Shown here: positions 28,150 through 37,283 of the stretch, piece by piece
How the letters are laid out: each line of letters opens with the position of its first letter
Numbering within the stretch: position 1 is the first letter of the stretch
Assembly (NCBI RefSeq): GCF_025452095.1
Contig: NZ_CP104877.1
Coordinates: 1,984,001 to 2,048,000, forward strand
Source: Paenarthrobacter sp. JL.01a
GTDB taxonomy: Bacteria; Actinomycetota; Actinomycetes; Actinomycetales; Micrococcaceae
Direction of reading: 5' to 3'
DNA length: 64,000 nt
The notes under the pieces: generated by a model
What the model saw: the letters and a program-made list of their open reading frames with translations, nothing else
Told to the model about the DNA's origin: nothing
The model's database searches: none
Program-made: the position numbers and the translations under genes

Positions 28150-30751
28150 TCAGGATCGGTGCGAATGGCGGTGCCGCAAGTGTTTGTAGGCCCAGTCTGC
28201 GGCCAAGACGGCCGGGATCACGAAAACGCCTACGCTCCACCCGAGGACAGTTGGGGGAGCCTGGCCCAGTATCTGTGCCAGCGGAGGGGCATACAGGAAC
28301 ACGGCCAGCGCGGTCAGTTCGGCGGCAATGGCCCACAGCAGGAGACGGTTGCTGAACCAGCCCTGCCGCCAGGGGGGTACCGTGGCGCTTCGGCAGGCGA
28401 ATGCCGTGGCCATTTGACCCAGCACCACCGTGGCGAACGCAGCTCCGGATGCGTCCATGAGTAATGACATGTCCCAAGGCCTGCCACGGGACCACCCACC
28501 GGAAAAAAAGCACAACAGTGAAGGCAGCCATGGAGACCAACGCTTCCGTGGGCCCCATAATGACAAAAGCCCGGAGCATCAATTGACGGTCCATCAGATG
28601 TCGCTTTTCAGGAGGCCTTTGAAGCACCTTCTTGCCCGGCTGCTCCGCCCCAAGAGCCAAGGCAGGCAGCAAGTCAGTACCAATGTCCAAGGCAAGAATC
28701 TGAAGGACGCCAAGGGCCAGCGGGAACTGTCCGCCGGACAGGGCCCAGATGACGAATGGTGCCAGTTCGGCCACATTGTCCGTCAAATGGTAGGTCAGGA
28801 ACCGGTGGATGTTGGCGTATGTGGCCCGGCCTTGCTCGATGGCCCGCACGATCGTGGCGAAACGGTCATCCAAGAGCACCAAGTCGGCGGCTTCCCGTGC
28901 CACATCCGTGCCGCTAAGGCCCATGGCCACACCAATATCGGCCTGGCGCATTGCAGGACCGTCATTGACCCCGTCTCCGGTCATGGCAACCACATGGCCC
29001 CTGGACTGCAGCGCCTTTGCCACCCGAAGTTTCTGCTCGGGCGAAACCCGGCTGACCACCACCCCGTCGCGATCCAGGAGTGCGCCGAGCATTTGCTCGT
29101 CCCCGGGGAGGTCTGCGCCTTGGACCACCCACTTGTCAGGACCGGCGAGCCCGATTTCCTCAGCAATGGCACCGGCTGTCGCGGGATGATCACCGGTGAT
29201 CATCCCAATCCGGATACCGGCTGCCCGCGCTTTTGCGATTACTTCCCGAACATCCGGTCGAGGCGGGTCATGAAGGCCAATCAACCCCAGGAATTCCAAG
29301 TTCTGCTCGGCTTCGGCGGGGCCGCCCCGCAACCACTCGTCAGGTGTTCCGGGGAGGGTTCGCTGGGCCGCAGCCAGCACCCTCAGCCCACGGGCCGCCA
29401 TGCCATCTGCCACGGAGGCCATGCCTGCCACCGAGTCCCCGCACAGCGGCAGGACCGATTCCGGGGCACCTTTGACGAGAAGAGTGTTGCCCGCCAGCGC
29501 CGATTCCCGACGACGATCGGCGTCGAACGCGAAGCGCCCGACCGGTTCGACGGCGACGCGGTCACCGCTCGAGAGCCGCTGTGCCAACGCGTCCAACGCC
29601 GCTTCCATGGGATCACCGTCGGCAGACCATTGGTCGTCGCGCAGCACTGCCCGGCCTTGGGACGCGGTTCGGGCACACAAGGCCACCTCCAGGGCGGCCT
29701 CGACCCCCGTACCACTGATCACAGCAGTGGGTCCGTAGCCGTCTCCCTCGATCCCCACCACGCCGGCGGGAGTGAAAACCTCGACGGCGTTCATCCGGTT
29801 TTGGGTCAGGGTACCGGTCTTGTCGGTGCAGATGAACGTTGTTGACCCCAGTGTCTCCACCGCCTCCAGGTTCCGCACCAGGGCTTTGCGTTCGGCCATC
29901 CGTTGGGCACCCATGGCCAGGGACAGTGTGACCGTGGGGAGCAAACCTTCCGGAATCAGGGCCACCGCTACTCCGATGGCAAACAGGAACGAGTCCCGCC
30001 ACTGGATCCCCACCAGAAGCGATACCACGAAGAACACGCCGGCGACGGCCAAAGCAACTGTTGCCACCACCCGCACAATTCTTCGAAGTTCCAATGTCAG
30101 GGGAGTGGGAGGTGACTTGGTGCCGCTCGTCAACGCGGCGATCTCAGCCAGCTTTGTGCGGGCACCCGTCGCGGTCACGAACGCCGTGGCATCGCCGTTG
30201 ACCAGAAAGGTGCCGCCCCAGCCTTCATCGTTCATGGCCTTGGGGATTGCCATGCTTTCGCCGGTCAACATGGACTCGTCCACGGTACAACCGGACGCAG
30301 CAACAAACTTCAGATCCGCCGGAAGCTTGTCCCCGGACTTAAGGACGAGCACATCGCCCGGAACAAGCTCACTGGCATGGACGGTTTGCAGCCGGCCGTC
30401 GCGCCGCACGGCCACATCAGCCGGCAACAGGTTTTGGAGCCGCTCTGCGGCGTGTTGGGCGCGTTCTTGCTGAATGTGCGCAAAAACGCCATTGACGATG
30501 ACCACCACAATGATGGCTATGCATAGTTGCGGCATCCCGGCAATGTAGGCCAAGGCAGCCGCAGCCCAGAGCATCAGGGCGAAGAAGTGCGTAAGCTCTC
30601 CAAGAAGTTTCCTCCACTGCGCAACTGCACGTGCCGCCGGCAGCGTATTCGGACCGAGCGACGCCAGCAGGTTTCTGACCGCGCGCGAACTAAGGCCCTC
30701 CATATTGGGAGCCTCAGGCAACGGGGCTTGGGGTATTTTGCGGACGGTCAT
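28150..30751 (-). pseudogene. CtpF-like cation-transporting P-type ATPase, frameshifted at a seven-T run
   Basis: The main frame from ATG 30751 (GGAGGAG before it) holds almost a whole P2-type ATPase: TGES, VALIPEGL in the fourth segment, DKTGTLTQN, and TGDGVNDGPAM. Near 28503-28509, seven A on the plus strand (seven T in the gene), the frame breaks. Homology continues in the +1 frame with LMDASGAAFATVVLGQ and the last membrane segments to 28150. Removing one T from the run would join the frames. Without that, about 200 unrelated residues follow to 27926, through the neighbouring USP gene. Possible readings are homopolymer sequence error, recent mutation, or phase variation/transcript slippage. 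The family resembles CtpF, a DosR-regulated calcium-type pump of M. tuberculosis. The box at 30811 is 60 bases upstream. Confidence 0.82.
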
Positions 30752-30810
30752 CACTCCTCCACGGCGGGCCTGTTCGAGCACAGAATCCTCCGCCACGGCA
30801 CCAGAGGGTA

Positions 30811-30824
30811 GGGCCAAAGGACAC
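30811..30824. promoter_or_regulatory. DosR-type box, P-type ATPase promoter
   Basis: GGGCCAAAGGACAC. Leftward, the -10 hexamer GATTCT (30782-30787) at the regulon spacing predicts a start site near 30775, giving a 24-base leader with the ribosome binding site GGAGGAG. Confidence 0.85.
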
Positions 30825-30825
30825 A

Positions 30826-30839
30826 GGGCCTCTGAGACT
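30826..30839. promoter_or_regulatory. degenerate DosR-type box (distal of a tandem pair)
   Basis: GGGCCTCTGAGACT keeps the left half site and part of the right, and begins exactly 24 bp before the strong box at 30850, as in other tandem pairs here. Confidence 0.5.
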
Positions 30840-30849
30840 TCGCATGGTC

Positions 30850-30863
30850 GGGTCTTTCAGCCC
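30850..30863. promoter_or_regulatory. DosR-type box in the PPOX-fold gene promoter
   Basis: GGGTCTTTCAGCCC, both half sites intact. It ends exactly 36 bases before the ATG at 30899; the -10 hexamer TACGCT (30887-30892) is at -12 to -7. Confidence 0.88.
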
Positions 30864-30898
30864 TATCCACCGACTGCAGCCGGCGCTACGCTCGCCGC

Positions 30899-31435
30899 AT
30901 GGAGAACACGGCAGCGGCACAAGACACCAAAGAACTCAGCATCCATGACTGCTGGAAGTATCTGCAATCAACCGCCACGTGCAGGATCGCGCTGGTCAAC
31001 GGGGACGTCCCGGAAATCTTTCCCGTGAACTACGTCCCCAACTTCGGCACGGTCCTTTTCCGGATCGGGCAAGGAACCAAACACCAACTGCTGCGTGAAC
31101 GCCCGCTGCTTGCCATCGAAGCCGATGGCTTCAACCGCTACGGCACGGTTGCGTGGAGCGTCATCCTCAAAGGCCGCCCGGAATTTGTTGAACAACCTGA
31201 GGAAATCCAGGAGGCGGTGGACTCAGGTCTGTCGCCTTGGCAGGCCGGGCACAAAGACATCCTGGTGAGGGTGACGCCGTCGGAAATCAGCGGACGCCGA
31301 TTCGTCATCGCGCCGCCGGCCAGATGGTGGCCGCCAGTGGAACCGTCGTCGGCCGAGGATAGCGGCAGTGCGGGCGACACGGAGCCCGCGAGGGAGCCAA
31401 GGGCAACAGCTCACGACGGCGGCGGCGTCCGGTAA
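30899..31435 (+). CDS. pyridoxamine 5'-phosphate oxidase-fold flavoprotein
   Basis: The 178-residue protein is the fifth paralogue of this fold: CWKYLQSTATCRIALV (about 20-35), PEIFPVNYV (about 39-47), FRIGQGTKHQ (about 56-65), AWSVILKGRP (about 84-93), PWQAGHKDILVRV and SGRRF. A disordered acidic tail of about 35 residues follows the fold, which the others lack. It should bind a flavin or F420 cofactor; its substrate is unknown. The start is fixed by the leaderless promoter at -36, with no ribosome binding site. It is divergent from the frameshifted CtpF-like ATPase, with three boxes in between. Confidence 0.85.
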   Translation: MENTAAAQDTKELSIHDCWKYLQSTATCRIALVNGDVPEIFPVNYVPNFGTVLFRIGQGTKHQLLRERPLLAIEADGFNRYGTVAWSVILKGRPEFVEQPEEIQEAVDSGLSPWQAGHKDILVRVTPSEISGRRFVIAPPARWWPPVEPSSAEDSGSAGDTEPAREPRATAHDGGGVR

Positions 31436-31484
31436 CTACGTCGTCGACGTTCCAGCGGCCTATCGATCGCTGGGCTGGTTTGCT

Positions 31485-32291
31485 TCACGCGGGAAGCGCC
31501 AAGAGCGTTGGGCACCGGACATTCAGGAGTGCACGCTCGGCCACCGACCCCAGCAGTACGCGAAGCCCGCCCCTGCCCTTTCGGCCAATGACCAACAGTT
31601 TGGCATCAGAGGATGCTGCAGCCAAAGCGTCCGCAGCGGAATGGTTGGGATCCACTCGAACACGGATGTTGACTTCGGGAAAGTGCGCGCGAACCCATTC
31701 CACGGAATCTGCAACAACATCGTTCCGAATGCGCTCCGCCTCGGCTGCGGGGACGGCATGGACGATGACCAGCTCCTCGCGGATTCGTTGTGCTTCGCCG
31801 GCCGCCAGCTCCAAGGCACTGACCGAGTCCCTCGACCCGTCCACGCCGACCACTACACCAAATGACGGCCTCCTCAAGTGGTGGGGTATGACCGCTACCG
31901 GGCAACGGCTGGTCACTGCAATCTGGAAACTCACGGAACCGTAGCCCTGCCCCTCCGCTCCGGGCCTCCGATCGGTTCCCACTACAAGCAACCCCGCGCT
32001 ACCAGAGAGACCCGCCAGGGTCTGTCCCGGTTCCCCGGAAATAACCTTCGAGGATATTTCCAAACCTGGAAAGGAGACAGCGAGGCGATCTGCTGCGCTG
32101 TTGAGCAAGTCTTCCGCGCCTTTATTGGCCAATGCATTCTCTTCAGGGCTTCGGAAAGCCCAGCCGGGAGGAGTGACATGCACCAGGGTGACGTCCGCGC
32201 CCAGGGCCTGTCCCCGGTCGGCCGCCCAGTCTGCCACAGTGTCACTGCCGTCGGAGCCATTGAGTGCGGCCAGTATGTGCATGTTTGACAT
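31485..32291 (-). CDS. tandem-domain universal stress protein
   Basis: The 268-residue protein has two USP domains. The first has a degenerate nucleotide motif (VGTDRRPGAEGQGYGSVSF, about 104-122); the second has the complete IGRKGRGGLRVLLGSVAE (about 236-253), so only the second is expected to bind ATP. GGAGGGAAAG precedes the ATG. It is divergent from ackA; the box at 32356 and a -10 hexamer CAGAGT (32327-32332, read leftward) predict a start site near 32320. It converges with the PPOX-fold gene. The short space 31436-31484 holds nothing clear. Confidence 0.9.
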   Translation of the reverse strand: MSNMHILAALNGSDGSDTVADWAADRGQALGADVTLVHVTPPGWAFRSPEENALANKGAEDLLNSAADRLAVSFPGLEISSKVISGEPGQTLAGLSGSAGLLVVGTDRRPGAEGQGYGSVSFQIAVTSRCPVAVIPHHLRRPSFGVVVGVDGSRDSVSALELAAGEAQRIREELVIVHAVPAAEAERIRNDVVADSVEWVRAHFPEVNIRVRVDPNHSAADALAAASSDAKLLVIGRKGRGGLRVLLGSVAERALLNVRCPTLLALPA

Positions 32292-32331
32292 CGACTTTCC
32301 CTCCGCCTTGACTCCCTCTGCGGATCACTCT

Positions 32332-32345
32332 GTGCCTGACGGTCC
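32332..32345. promoter_or_regulatory. degenerate DosR-type box (distal of a tandem pair)
   Basis: GTGCCTGACGGTCC fits ten of the outer positions loosely and starts exactly 24 bp before the strong box at 32356. Confidence 0.5.
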
Positions 32346-32355
32346 GGGTTCGCAA

Positions 32356-32369
32356 GGGACCGAAGGCCC
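32356..32369. promoter_or_regulatory. DosR-type box between USP gene and ackA-xfp
   Basis: GGGACCGAAGGCCC, both half sites intact. Rightward, a -10 hexamer TAATGT (32393-32398) at the regulon spacing predicts a start site at 32405, 45 bases before ackA. Confidence 0.88.
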
Positions 32370-32449
32370 TGACACTGAGCTGTCAGGTGCGTTAATGTCC
32401 AAGGAAGAGTGCTTGTCCTGTCCATGGCCCCGGCGGGAGGAAAGACTGC

Positions 32450-33595
32450 ATGCGCATACTGGTGCTCAACCCAGGCTCGTCGTCCTTGAAATATCAGGTA
32501 CGGGAAACCAACTCCGCCAACGACACCCAGGAAGTGATCGCTTCAGGCCATGTCGGCTGGACTGATCAGCATCAGGACCGCCTCAACACGCTGTCCGCTG
32601 TCTTGGACGAAGTGGACGAAATCACGGCCAGGCCGGATGGTGTCGGGCACCGCGTGGTCCACGGCGGCGTCCACTTCGACGGACCCGTCCGGGTGACAGC
32701 GGGAGTCGTTGAGACCATCAAAACACTTAGCACGCTGGCGCCTCTCCACAACCCCGCCAGCGTGGAGAGCATCGACGTTTGCGCGCGGCACTGGCCCGGA
32801 ATACCGCAGGTCGCCGTCTTTGACACGGGCTTTCACAGCACCATTCCGGACTTTGCTGCCCGGTACGCCATTGCCCGGGACGCCTACCCGGACCAGCCTG
32901 TACGGCGTTACGGGTTCCATGGAATCTCCGTGGCAATGGCGTGCCAGGACGCAGCCACGTTCCTGGGCCTGCCAACGGAAAGGCTCAATGCCGTGGTGGC
33001 CCACCTTGGAAATGGGGCTTCAGTGACCGCTGTAGAACAAGGCCGCAGCATGGATACATCAATGGGTATGACGCCGTTGGAAGGCCTGGTCATGGGAACG
33101 CGTACCGGTGACCTGGATCCTTCCATTGTTTTGTTGCTGCAAAGAGCCGGAGCGACCGTGGACGAGGTCGACGAACTCCTGAACCACCGTTCGGGACTGA
33201 TGGCTTTGGCGGGCACCCCGGACATGCGTCGGATCGAAAAGGGCGTGGAAGACGGAGATCCCAGTGCGGTTCTGGCCCTCAAGGTCGCGGGCTACCGTTT
33301 GGCCAAGTACATCGCTGCCTACTCAATGGTTGTTGGTGGTGCAGACACGCTGGTGTTTACCGGGGGGATTGGCGAGAACTCGGCTCTTTACCGCCAGGCC
33401 ACAGTGTCTTGGCTCGGGCCTTTGGGGATCGCCTTGAATGAGGGGAGGAACCAAACAGTGGCCGGGGGTATCCGGGACATTGGGACAAAGTCTTCACATG
33501 CCCGCGTCCTGGTAGTTCCCAGCGACGAAGAGCGTGCCATTGCCAATTCAACAGTTGCCTTGTTGACCGGGAACGAGACGAAAGGAGGACAGTGA
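32450..33595 (+). CDS. ackA: acetate kinase
   Basis: The 381-residue protein is slightly shorter than the usual 395-400 residues but complete. It opens with the kinase signature LVLNPGSSSLKY (about residues 4-15), has HRVVHGG (about 68-74), the active-site region VFDTGFH (about 124), GFHGIS (about 155) and the nucleotide motif FTGGIGEN (about 304-311). It makes ATP and acetate from acetyl phosphate. GGGAGGAAAG precedes the ATG. The stop overlaps the phosphoketolase ATG by one base, so the two enzymes are translationally coupled: phosphoketolase makes acetyl phosphate and this kinase harvests it. The box at 32356 with a well-placed -10 hexamer drives the pair. Confidence 0.95.
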   Translation: MRILVLNPGSSSLKYQVRETNSANDTQEVIASGHVGWTDQHQDRLNTLSAVLDEVDEITARPDGVGHRVVHGGVHFDGPVRVTAGVVETIKTLSTLAPLHNPASVESIDVCARHWPGIPQVAVFDTGFHSTIPDFAARYAIARDAYPDQPVRRYGFHGISVAMACQDAATFLGLPTERLNAVVAHLGNGASVTAVEQGRSMDTSMGMTPLEGLVMGTRTGDLDPSIVLLLQRAGATVDEVDELLNHRSGLMALAGTPDMRRIEKGVEDGDPSAVLALKVAGYRLAKYIAAYSMVVGGADTLVFTGGIGENSALYRQATVSWLGPLGIALNEGRNQTVAGGIRDIGTKSSHARVLVVPSDEERAIANSTVALLTGNETKGGQ

Positions 33596-36000
33596 TGGGC
33601 TTTGACGACAAGGGCACTGTGGAGCAGTCGGAAGATTTCGGCTTGCTCGACAGATACTGGGCGGCGGCCAATTACCTCACAGTCGCCCAGATCTATTTGC
33701 AGGAGAACCCACTCCTTCGTGAACCGCTTCTGACCGCGCACATCAAGCCACGGCTGCTGGGTCACTGGGGAACAAGCCCTGGTCTGTCGCTGATCTACGC
33801 CCACCTGAACAGGGTGATCCAGCGGACGAGTGCGAACGTGCTGTTCGTGACCGGCCCCGGTCACGGCGGACCAGCCGTCGTGGCCAATACCTACCTGGAA
33901 GGCACCTACTCAGAGACCTATCCCGAAGTCAGCCAGGACCTCGAGGGACTTAGACGGCTCGTAAGGCAGTTCTCGACGCCCGGGGGCATCTCCAGCCACG
34001 TGGGTCCCGCTACGCCCGGTTCGATCCATGAAGGCGGGGAACTGGGCTATTCACTCATGCACGCCACGGGCGCTGCCATGGACAACCCGGACCTGATCGT
34101 GGCCTGCGTCGTTGGCGATGGCGAAGCGGAGACCGGGCCCTTGGAGGGCTCCTGGAAAGCACCGAACTTCCTGAACCCGGCCCGGGACGGCGCGGTTCTG
34201 CCGATCCTGCACTTGAACGGACACAAGATCTCCGGCCCCACCGTCCTGGGCCAGCGTCCGGACGGCGACATCGTTGCCCTGCTGCGGGCCCATGGCTGGG
34301 ACGCGGTGGTGGTATCCGGTAACAACCCCGGGACTGTCCATCCGGCCCTGGCCAGGGCCATGGACTCTGCCTTTGCCAGCATTCGCGCTGTTCAGTCCCA
34401 CGCCCGCGAGCACGGTGTCACTGGCCCGGCGCGATGGCCGGCAATCATCCTCCGTACGCCCAAAGGTTGGACGGGGCCCCGGCAAGTGGACGGCCACCAG
34501 GTGGAAGGCACCTTCCGTTCCCACCAAGTGCCTTTGCCCGCCGTCAGGGAAAACCCGGACCACTTGGTCCAGTTGGAGGCCTGGATGCGCTCCTACCAAC
34601 CTGAAGAGTTGTTCGACGACGACGGCCGGTTGGTCCCCGAACTGGAAGCATTGGTTCCCGACGGCGGCTTCCGCATGGGAGCGTTGCCGGCATCGCGGGG
34701 GGCTGGCCGTGGTGCACTTCAGGTACCCGACGCCACCCGCTACGGGGTGCCGGCTGCGCAGCGGGGCCGGACGATGATCAACAGCACCAAACCATTGGGG
34801 GAGATGCTCAGGGACATCTACGTGGAAACAGCTGATTCACCGAAGTTCCGGTTGTTCTGTCCGGATGAGACCAACAGCAACCGGCTGGGTGCCGTTTTCG
34901 AAGCTACCGACCGCTGCCTGGTGGTTCCCGAGGCAGGAAACGGTGCATTGGAGCACGTGTCTCCTGACGGAAGGGTGATGGAAGTCCTGTCCGAGCACCT
35001 GTGCCAAGGGTGGCTCGAGGGCTATCTGCTGACAGGCAGGTACGGGCTCTTCGCCAGTTACGAAGCATTCGCCATGGTCAGTGCCTCGATGACCATCCAG
35101 CACGCCAAATGGCTGCAGCATTCCCGTGAGCTTCAATGGCGGGAACCGGTGCCGAGCCTGAACATCCTTCTCACCTCCACCTGCTGGCGGAACGACCACA
35201 ACGGCTTCAGCCACCAAGGGCCCGGCCTCATCGATTCTGTCCTGTCCCTCTCCGGCTCGGTGGTGCGCGTTTACCTTCCACCCGACGCGAACTCGCTCCT
35301 GGCCGTAGCCGAGCACGTGCTCGGCAGTAAGGACTACGTCAACCTTGTGGTCATCGACAAGCAGGAACACCCGCAATTCCTTAGCCTGGAGGAAGCGCGC
35401 GAACACGCAGCCGTGGGGGCTTCAGTATGGGAATGGGCGGGCAACGAATCAGCCGTCGCCGGCTCGGATGGCTCGCTGCCCGACGTCGTACTCGCCTGCG
35501 CCGGTGACGTACCCACCCAAGAGATGCTGGCCGCCGCCTGGCTCCTCCGGAAGCACGTCCCGGCGCTGCGGATCCGTGTGGTTAACGTTATCGACGCCAT
35601 GGCCCTTACGCCGGCTGAATCGCATCCACATGGCCTTTCCGAAGACCGGTTCGAACGACTGTTCACGGCCGATGCGGATGTGGTGATGGCATGGCATGGC
35701 TACGCCCGTGCCCTCCACCAACTGCTCCATGGCAGGCCCCGTCCTGAACGCTTCCATGTCCGCGGATACAACGAACAGGGGGCCACCACGACGCCGTTCG
35801 ACATGGTGGTGCTGAACGAAGTGAGCCGGTACCACCTGGTCATGGAGACTCTGCGTCGGTCGGCACGCCGACCAGAGGGAACCCAGGAACTCCTGGAGCA
35901 TTGCCGGACCATGCTTGCGGCGCATGGAAACTATATCCGCGAACATTTTGAGGACATGCCCGAGGTAAGGGACTGGGTGTGGTCTGATCCGGAGGACTGA
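33595..36000 (+). CDS. xfp: xylulose-5-phosphate / fructose-6-phosphate phosphoketolase
   Basis: The 801-residue protein has the family length and the thiamine-diphosphate motif VGDGEAETGPLEGSWKAPNF, starting near residue 180, plus GTSPGLSLIYAHLNR (about 59-73) and GPGHGGPA. Phosphoketolases cleave xylulose 5-phosphate, and often fructose 6-phosphate, with phosphate to give acetyl phosphate and a shorter sugar phosphate. ATG 33595 was chosen over GTG 33592 because AAAGGAGG is better spaced. It shares one base with the ackA stop. With ackA and pta this gives an anaerobic ATP-forming route from sugar phosphates to acetate, matching the sugar-phosphate supply by the ppsA-GH65-pfkA operon. Confidence 0.94.
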   Translation: MGFDDKGTVEQSEDFGLLDRYWAAANYLTVAQIYLQENPLLREPLLTAHIKPRLLGHWGTSPGLSLIYAHLNRVIQRTSANVLFVTGPGHGGPAVVANTYLEGTYSETYPEVSQDLEGLRRLVRQFSTPGGISSHVGPATPGSIHEGGELGYSLMHATGAAMDNPDLIVACVVGDGEAETGPLEGSWKAPNFLNPARDGAVLPILHLNGHKISGPTVLGQRPDGDIVALLRAHGWDAVVVSGNNPGTVHPALARAMDSAFASIRAVQSHAREHGVTGPARWPAIILRTPKGWTGPRQVDGHQVEGTFRSHQVPLPAVRENPDHLVQLEAWMRSYQPEELFDDDGRLVPELEALVPDGGFRMGALPASRGAGRGALQVPDATRYGVPAAQRGRTMINSTKPLGEMLRDIYVETADSPKFRLFCPDETNSNRLGAVFEATDRCLVVPEAGNGALEHVSPDGRVMEVLSEHLCQGWLEGYLLTGRYGLFASYEAFAMVSASMTIQHAKWLQHSRELQWREPVPSLNILLTSTCWRNDHNGFSHQGPGLIDSVLSLSGSVVRVYLPPDANSLLAVAEHVLGSKDYVNLVVIDKQEHPQFLSLEEAREHAAVGASVWEWAGNESAVAGSDGSLPDVVLACAGDVPTQEMLAAAWLLRKHVPALRIRVVNVIDAMALTPAESHPHGLSEDRFERLFTADADVVMAWHGYARALHQLLHGRPRPERFHVRGYNEQGATTTPFDMVVLNEVSRYHLVMETLRRSARRPEGTQELLEHCRTMLAAHGNYIREHFEDMPEVRDWVWSDPED

Positions 36001-36013
36001 ACCGCCGGTCAGG

Positions 36014-36289
36014 TCAGTTGCCGTCCCCCAGGATGCGCAGGTTCTCCCGGTAAGCCTCCGCGGTCAATTCGCCACGGGCGAAGCGCTCGTCGAGTATCAA
36101 ACGGGCTGCGCTTCGCCCGCTGCCGGGTGGCGTGAACTTTTGGTCTTGTCGGTTGCCGGCGATGGACGCGCCGTTGTTAAACAGACGCACCGTGATGAGG
36201 ATGAGCAGCGCCAAAGCAATTAGTCCGGCTATCGTCCATATGACCATCCAACCGTTACCCATTCCGTAACCCCACATCATGTCCTGCAC
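36014..36289 (-). CDS. SHOCT-domain small membrane protein
   Basis: The 91-residue protein has a Met/Gly/Trp-rich start, one membrane segment (about residues 13-36) and a C-terminal SHOCT helix (about 62-88, with LDERFARGELTAEAYRENL). SHOCT domains occur at the ends of many small bacterial proteins and probably mediate oligomerisation. It converges with xfp 13 bases away. No DosR-type box is seen upstream, between it and the SDR gene. Confidence 0.8.
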   Translation of the reverse strand: MQDMMWGYGMGNGWMVIWTIAGLIALALLILITVRLFNNGASIAGNRQDQKFTPPGSGRSAARLILDERFARGELTAEAYRENLRILGDGN

Positions 36290-36320
36290 CCTTTCGCCTC
36301 ATGCCGTCGCGATGGCTTGT

Positions 36321-37091
36321 TTATATTGCGGCCCAGCCGTTATCCGAGGGCAGCACGGCACCGTTGATGTTCGTTCCGTCGCGGCTGAGCAGGAATGTAA
36401 TGCCCGCCGCGACTTCTTCCGCTTCCGCGATGGGTGTCACATTTGTTTGCATCAGTGGCCCCAGGACTTCCACGGCCAGTTGTGAGTTGAACTCCGCGTG
36501 GATGTTTGTCCTGGTCCCGCCCGGGCAGACGGCATTTATCCTGATGCCGCGCCTCCCGTACATCACTGCCGAGCTGCGGGTCAGTCCGATGACCGCGTGT
36601 TTCGATACGGTGTAGGCGGCTCCGGCGGCTGAACCCCGCAGGCCTGCTTCTGAAGACACATTCACAATCGAACCCCTGCCTGTCTCCAGCATCAGTGGCA
36701 GGGCTGCGCGCATGAGGCGCATCATCGAGTTGAGGTTCACGTCCAGAACGCGTTCCCACGTGGCGTCATCGACTTCATGGACGGGTTGGAAGCTGTCCAT
36801 GATGCCGGCAACGTTGGCCAAAGCATCAACCTTTCCGTCCGTCGCTGCTATGACCTGCTGCACAGCATCTTCGTTGCTGACGTCTCCGGTCACGGATATG
36901 AGATCCAAGTCCGGATGGTCCGTGGTCAGTTGCTTGAGTCCCTCCCGGCTGAGATCACTGGCGATGACCCGTCCACCTTCGCGGGCTACACGCAAGGCTG
37001 TGGCACGGCCTATGCCGGAGGCGGCTCCGGTGACGATTACGGTCTGTCCGTCGAACCGACCCGGTGTGACAACTTCATTCCACGTGGGCAT
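36321..37091 (-). CDS. short-chain dehydrogenase/reductase
   Basis: The 256-residue protein is a classical SDR: cofactor loop TGAASGIG (about residues 20-27), NVAGI (about 92), catalytic serine in NVSSEAG (about 142) and the YTVSK pair (about 157-161). The Asp in ASDLS after the second strand favours NAD(H) over NADP(H). Its substrate is unknown. A strong GAGGAGGAG ribosome binding site precedes the ATG. It is divergent from the DUF1003 gene; the imperfect box at 37234 is 143 bases away and has no -10 hexamer leftward, so regulon membership is uncertain. Confidence 0.88.
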   Translation of the reverse strand: MPTWNEVVTPGRFDGQTVIVTGAASGIGRATALRVAREGGRVIASDLSREGLKQLTTDHPDLDLISVTGDVSNEDAVQQVIAATDGKVDALANVAGIMDSFQPVHEVDDATWERVLDVNLNSMMRLMRAALPLMLETGRGSIVNVSSEAGLRGSAAGAAYTVSKHAVIGLTRSSAVMYGRRGIRINAVCPGGTRTNIHAEFNSQLAVEVLGPLMQTNVTPIAEAEEVAAGITFLLSRDGTNINGAVLPSDNGWAAI

Positions 37092-37233
37092 CTAACTGCT
37101 CCTCCTCGTAGGGCAATCCGGATTCCTGCAGGGGTGCCATGACCGGACTGCGGCATCGCTTTGCCTCCAGCCTCGGCATCCCGCGTGAGAGGGACAAGTG
37201 CTGAAAGTCCTTGGTGCAGGGCTGACACAGACA

Positions 37234-37247
37234 AGGTCTTTCGGCCG
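37234..37247. promoter_or_regulatory. imperfect DosR-type box, DUF1003 gene promoter
   Basis: AGGTCTTTCGGCCG has a mismatch at each outer position. It ends 37 bases before ATG 37284, and a -10 hexamer TATGCT (37272-37277) lies at -12 to -7, so the leaderless layout recurs with one extra base. Confidence 0.7.
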
Positions 37248-37283
37248 TACCAGACGTAGGGTCCAGGTACATATGCTGTGCGC

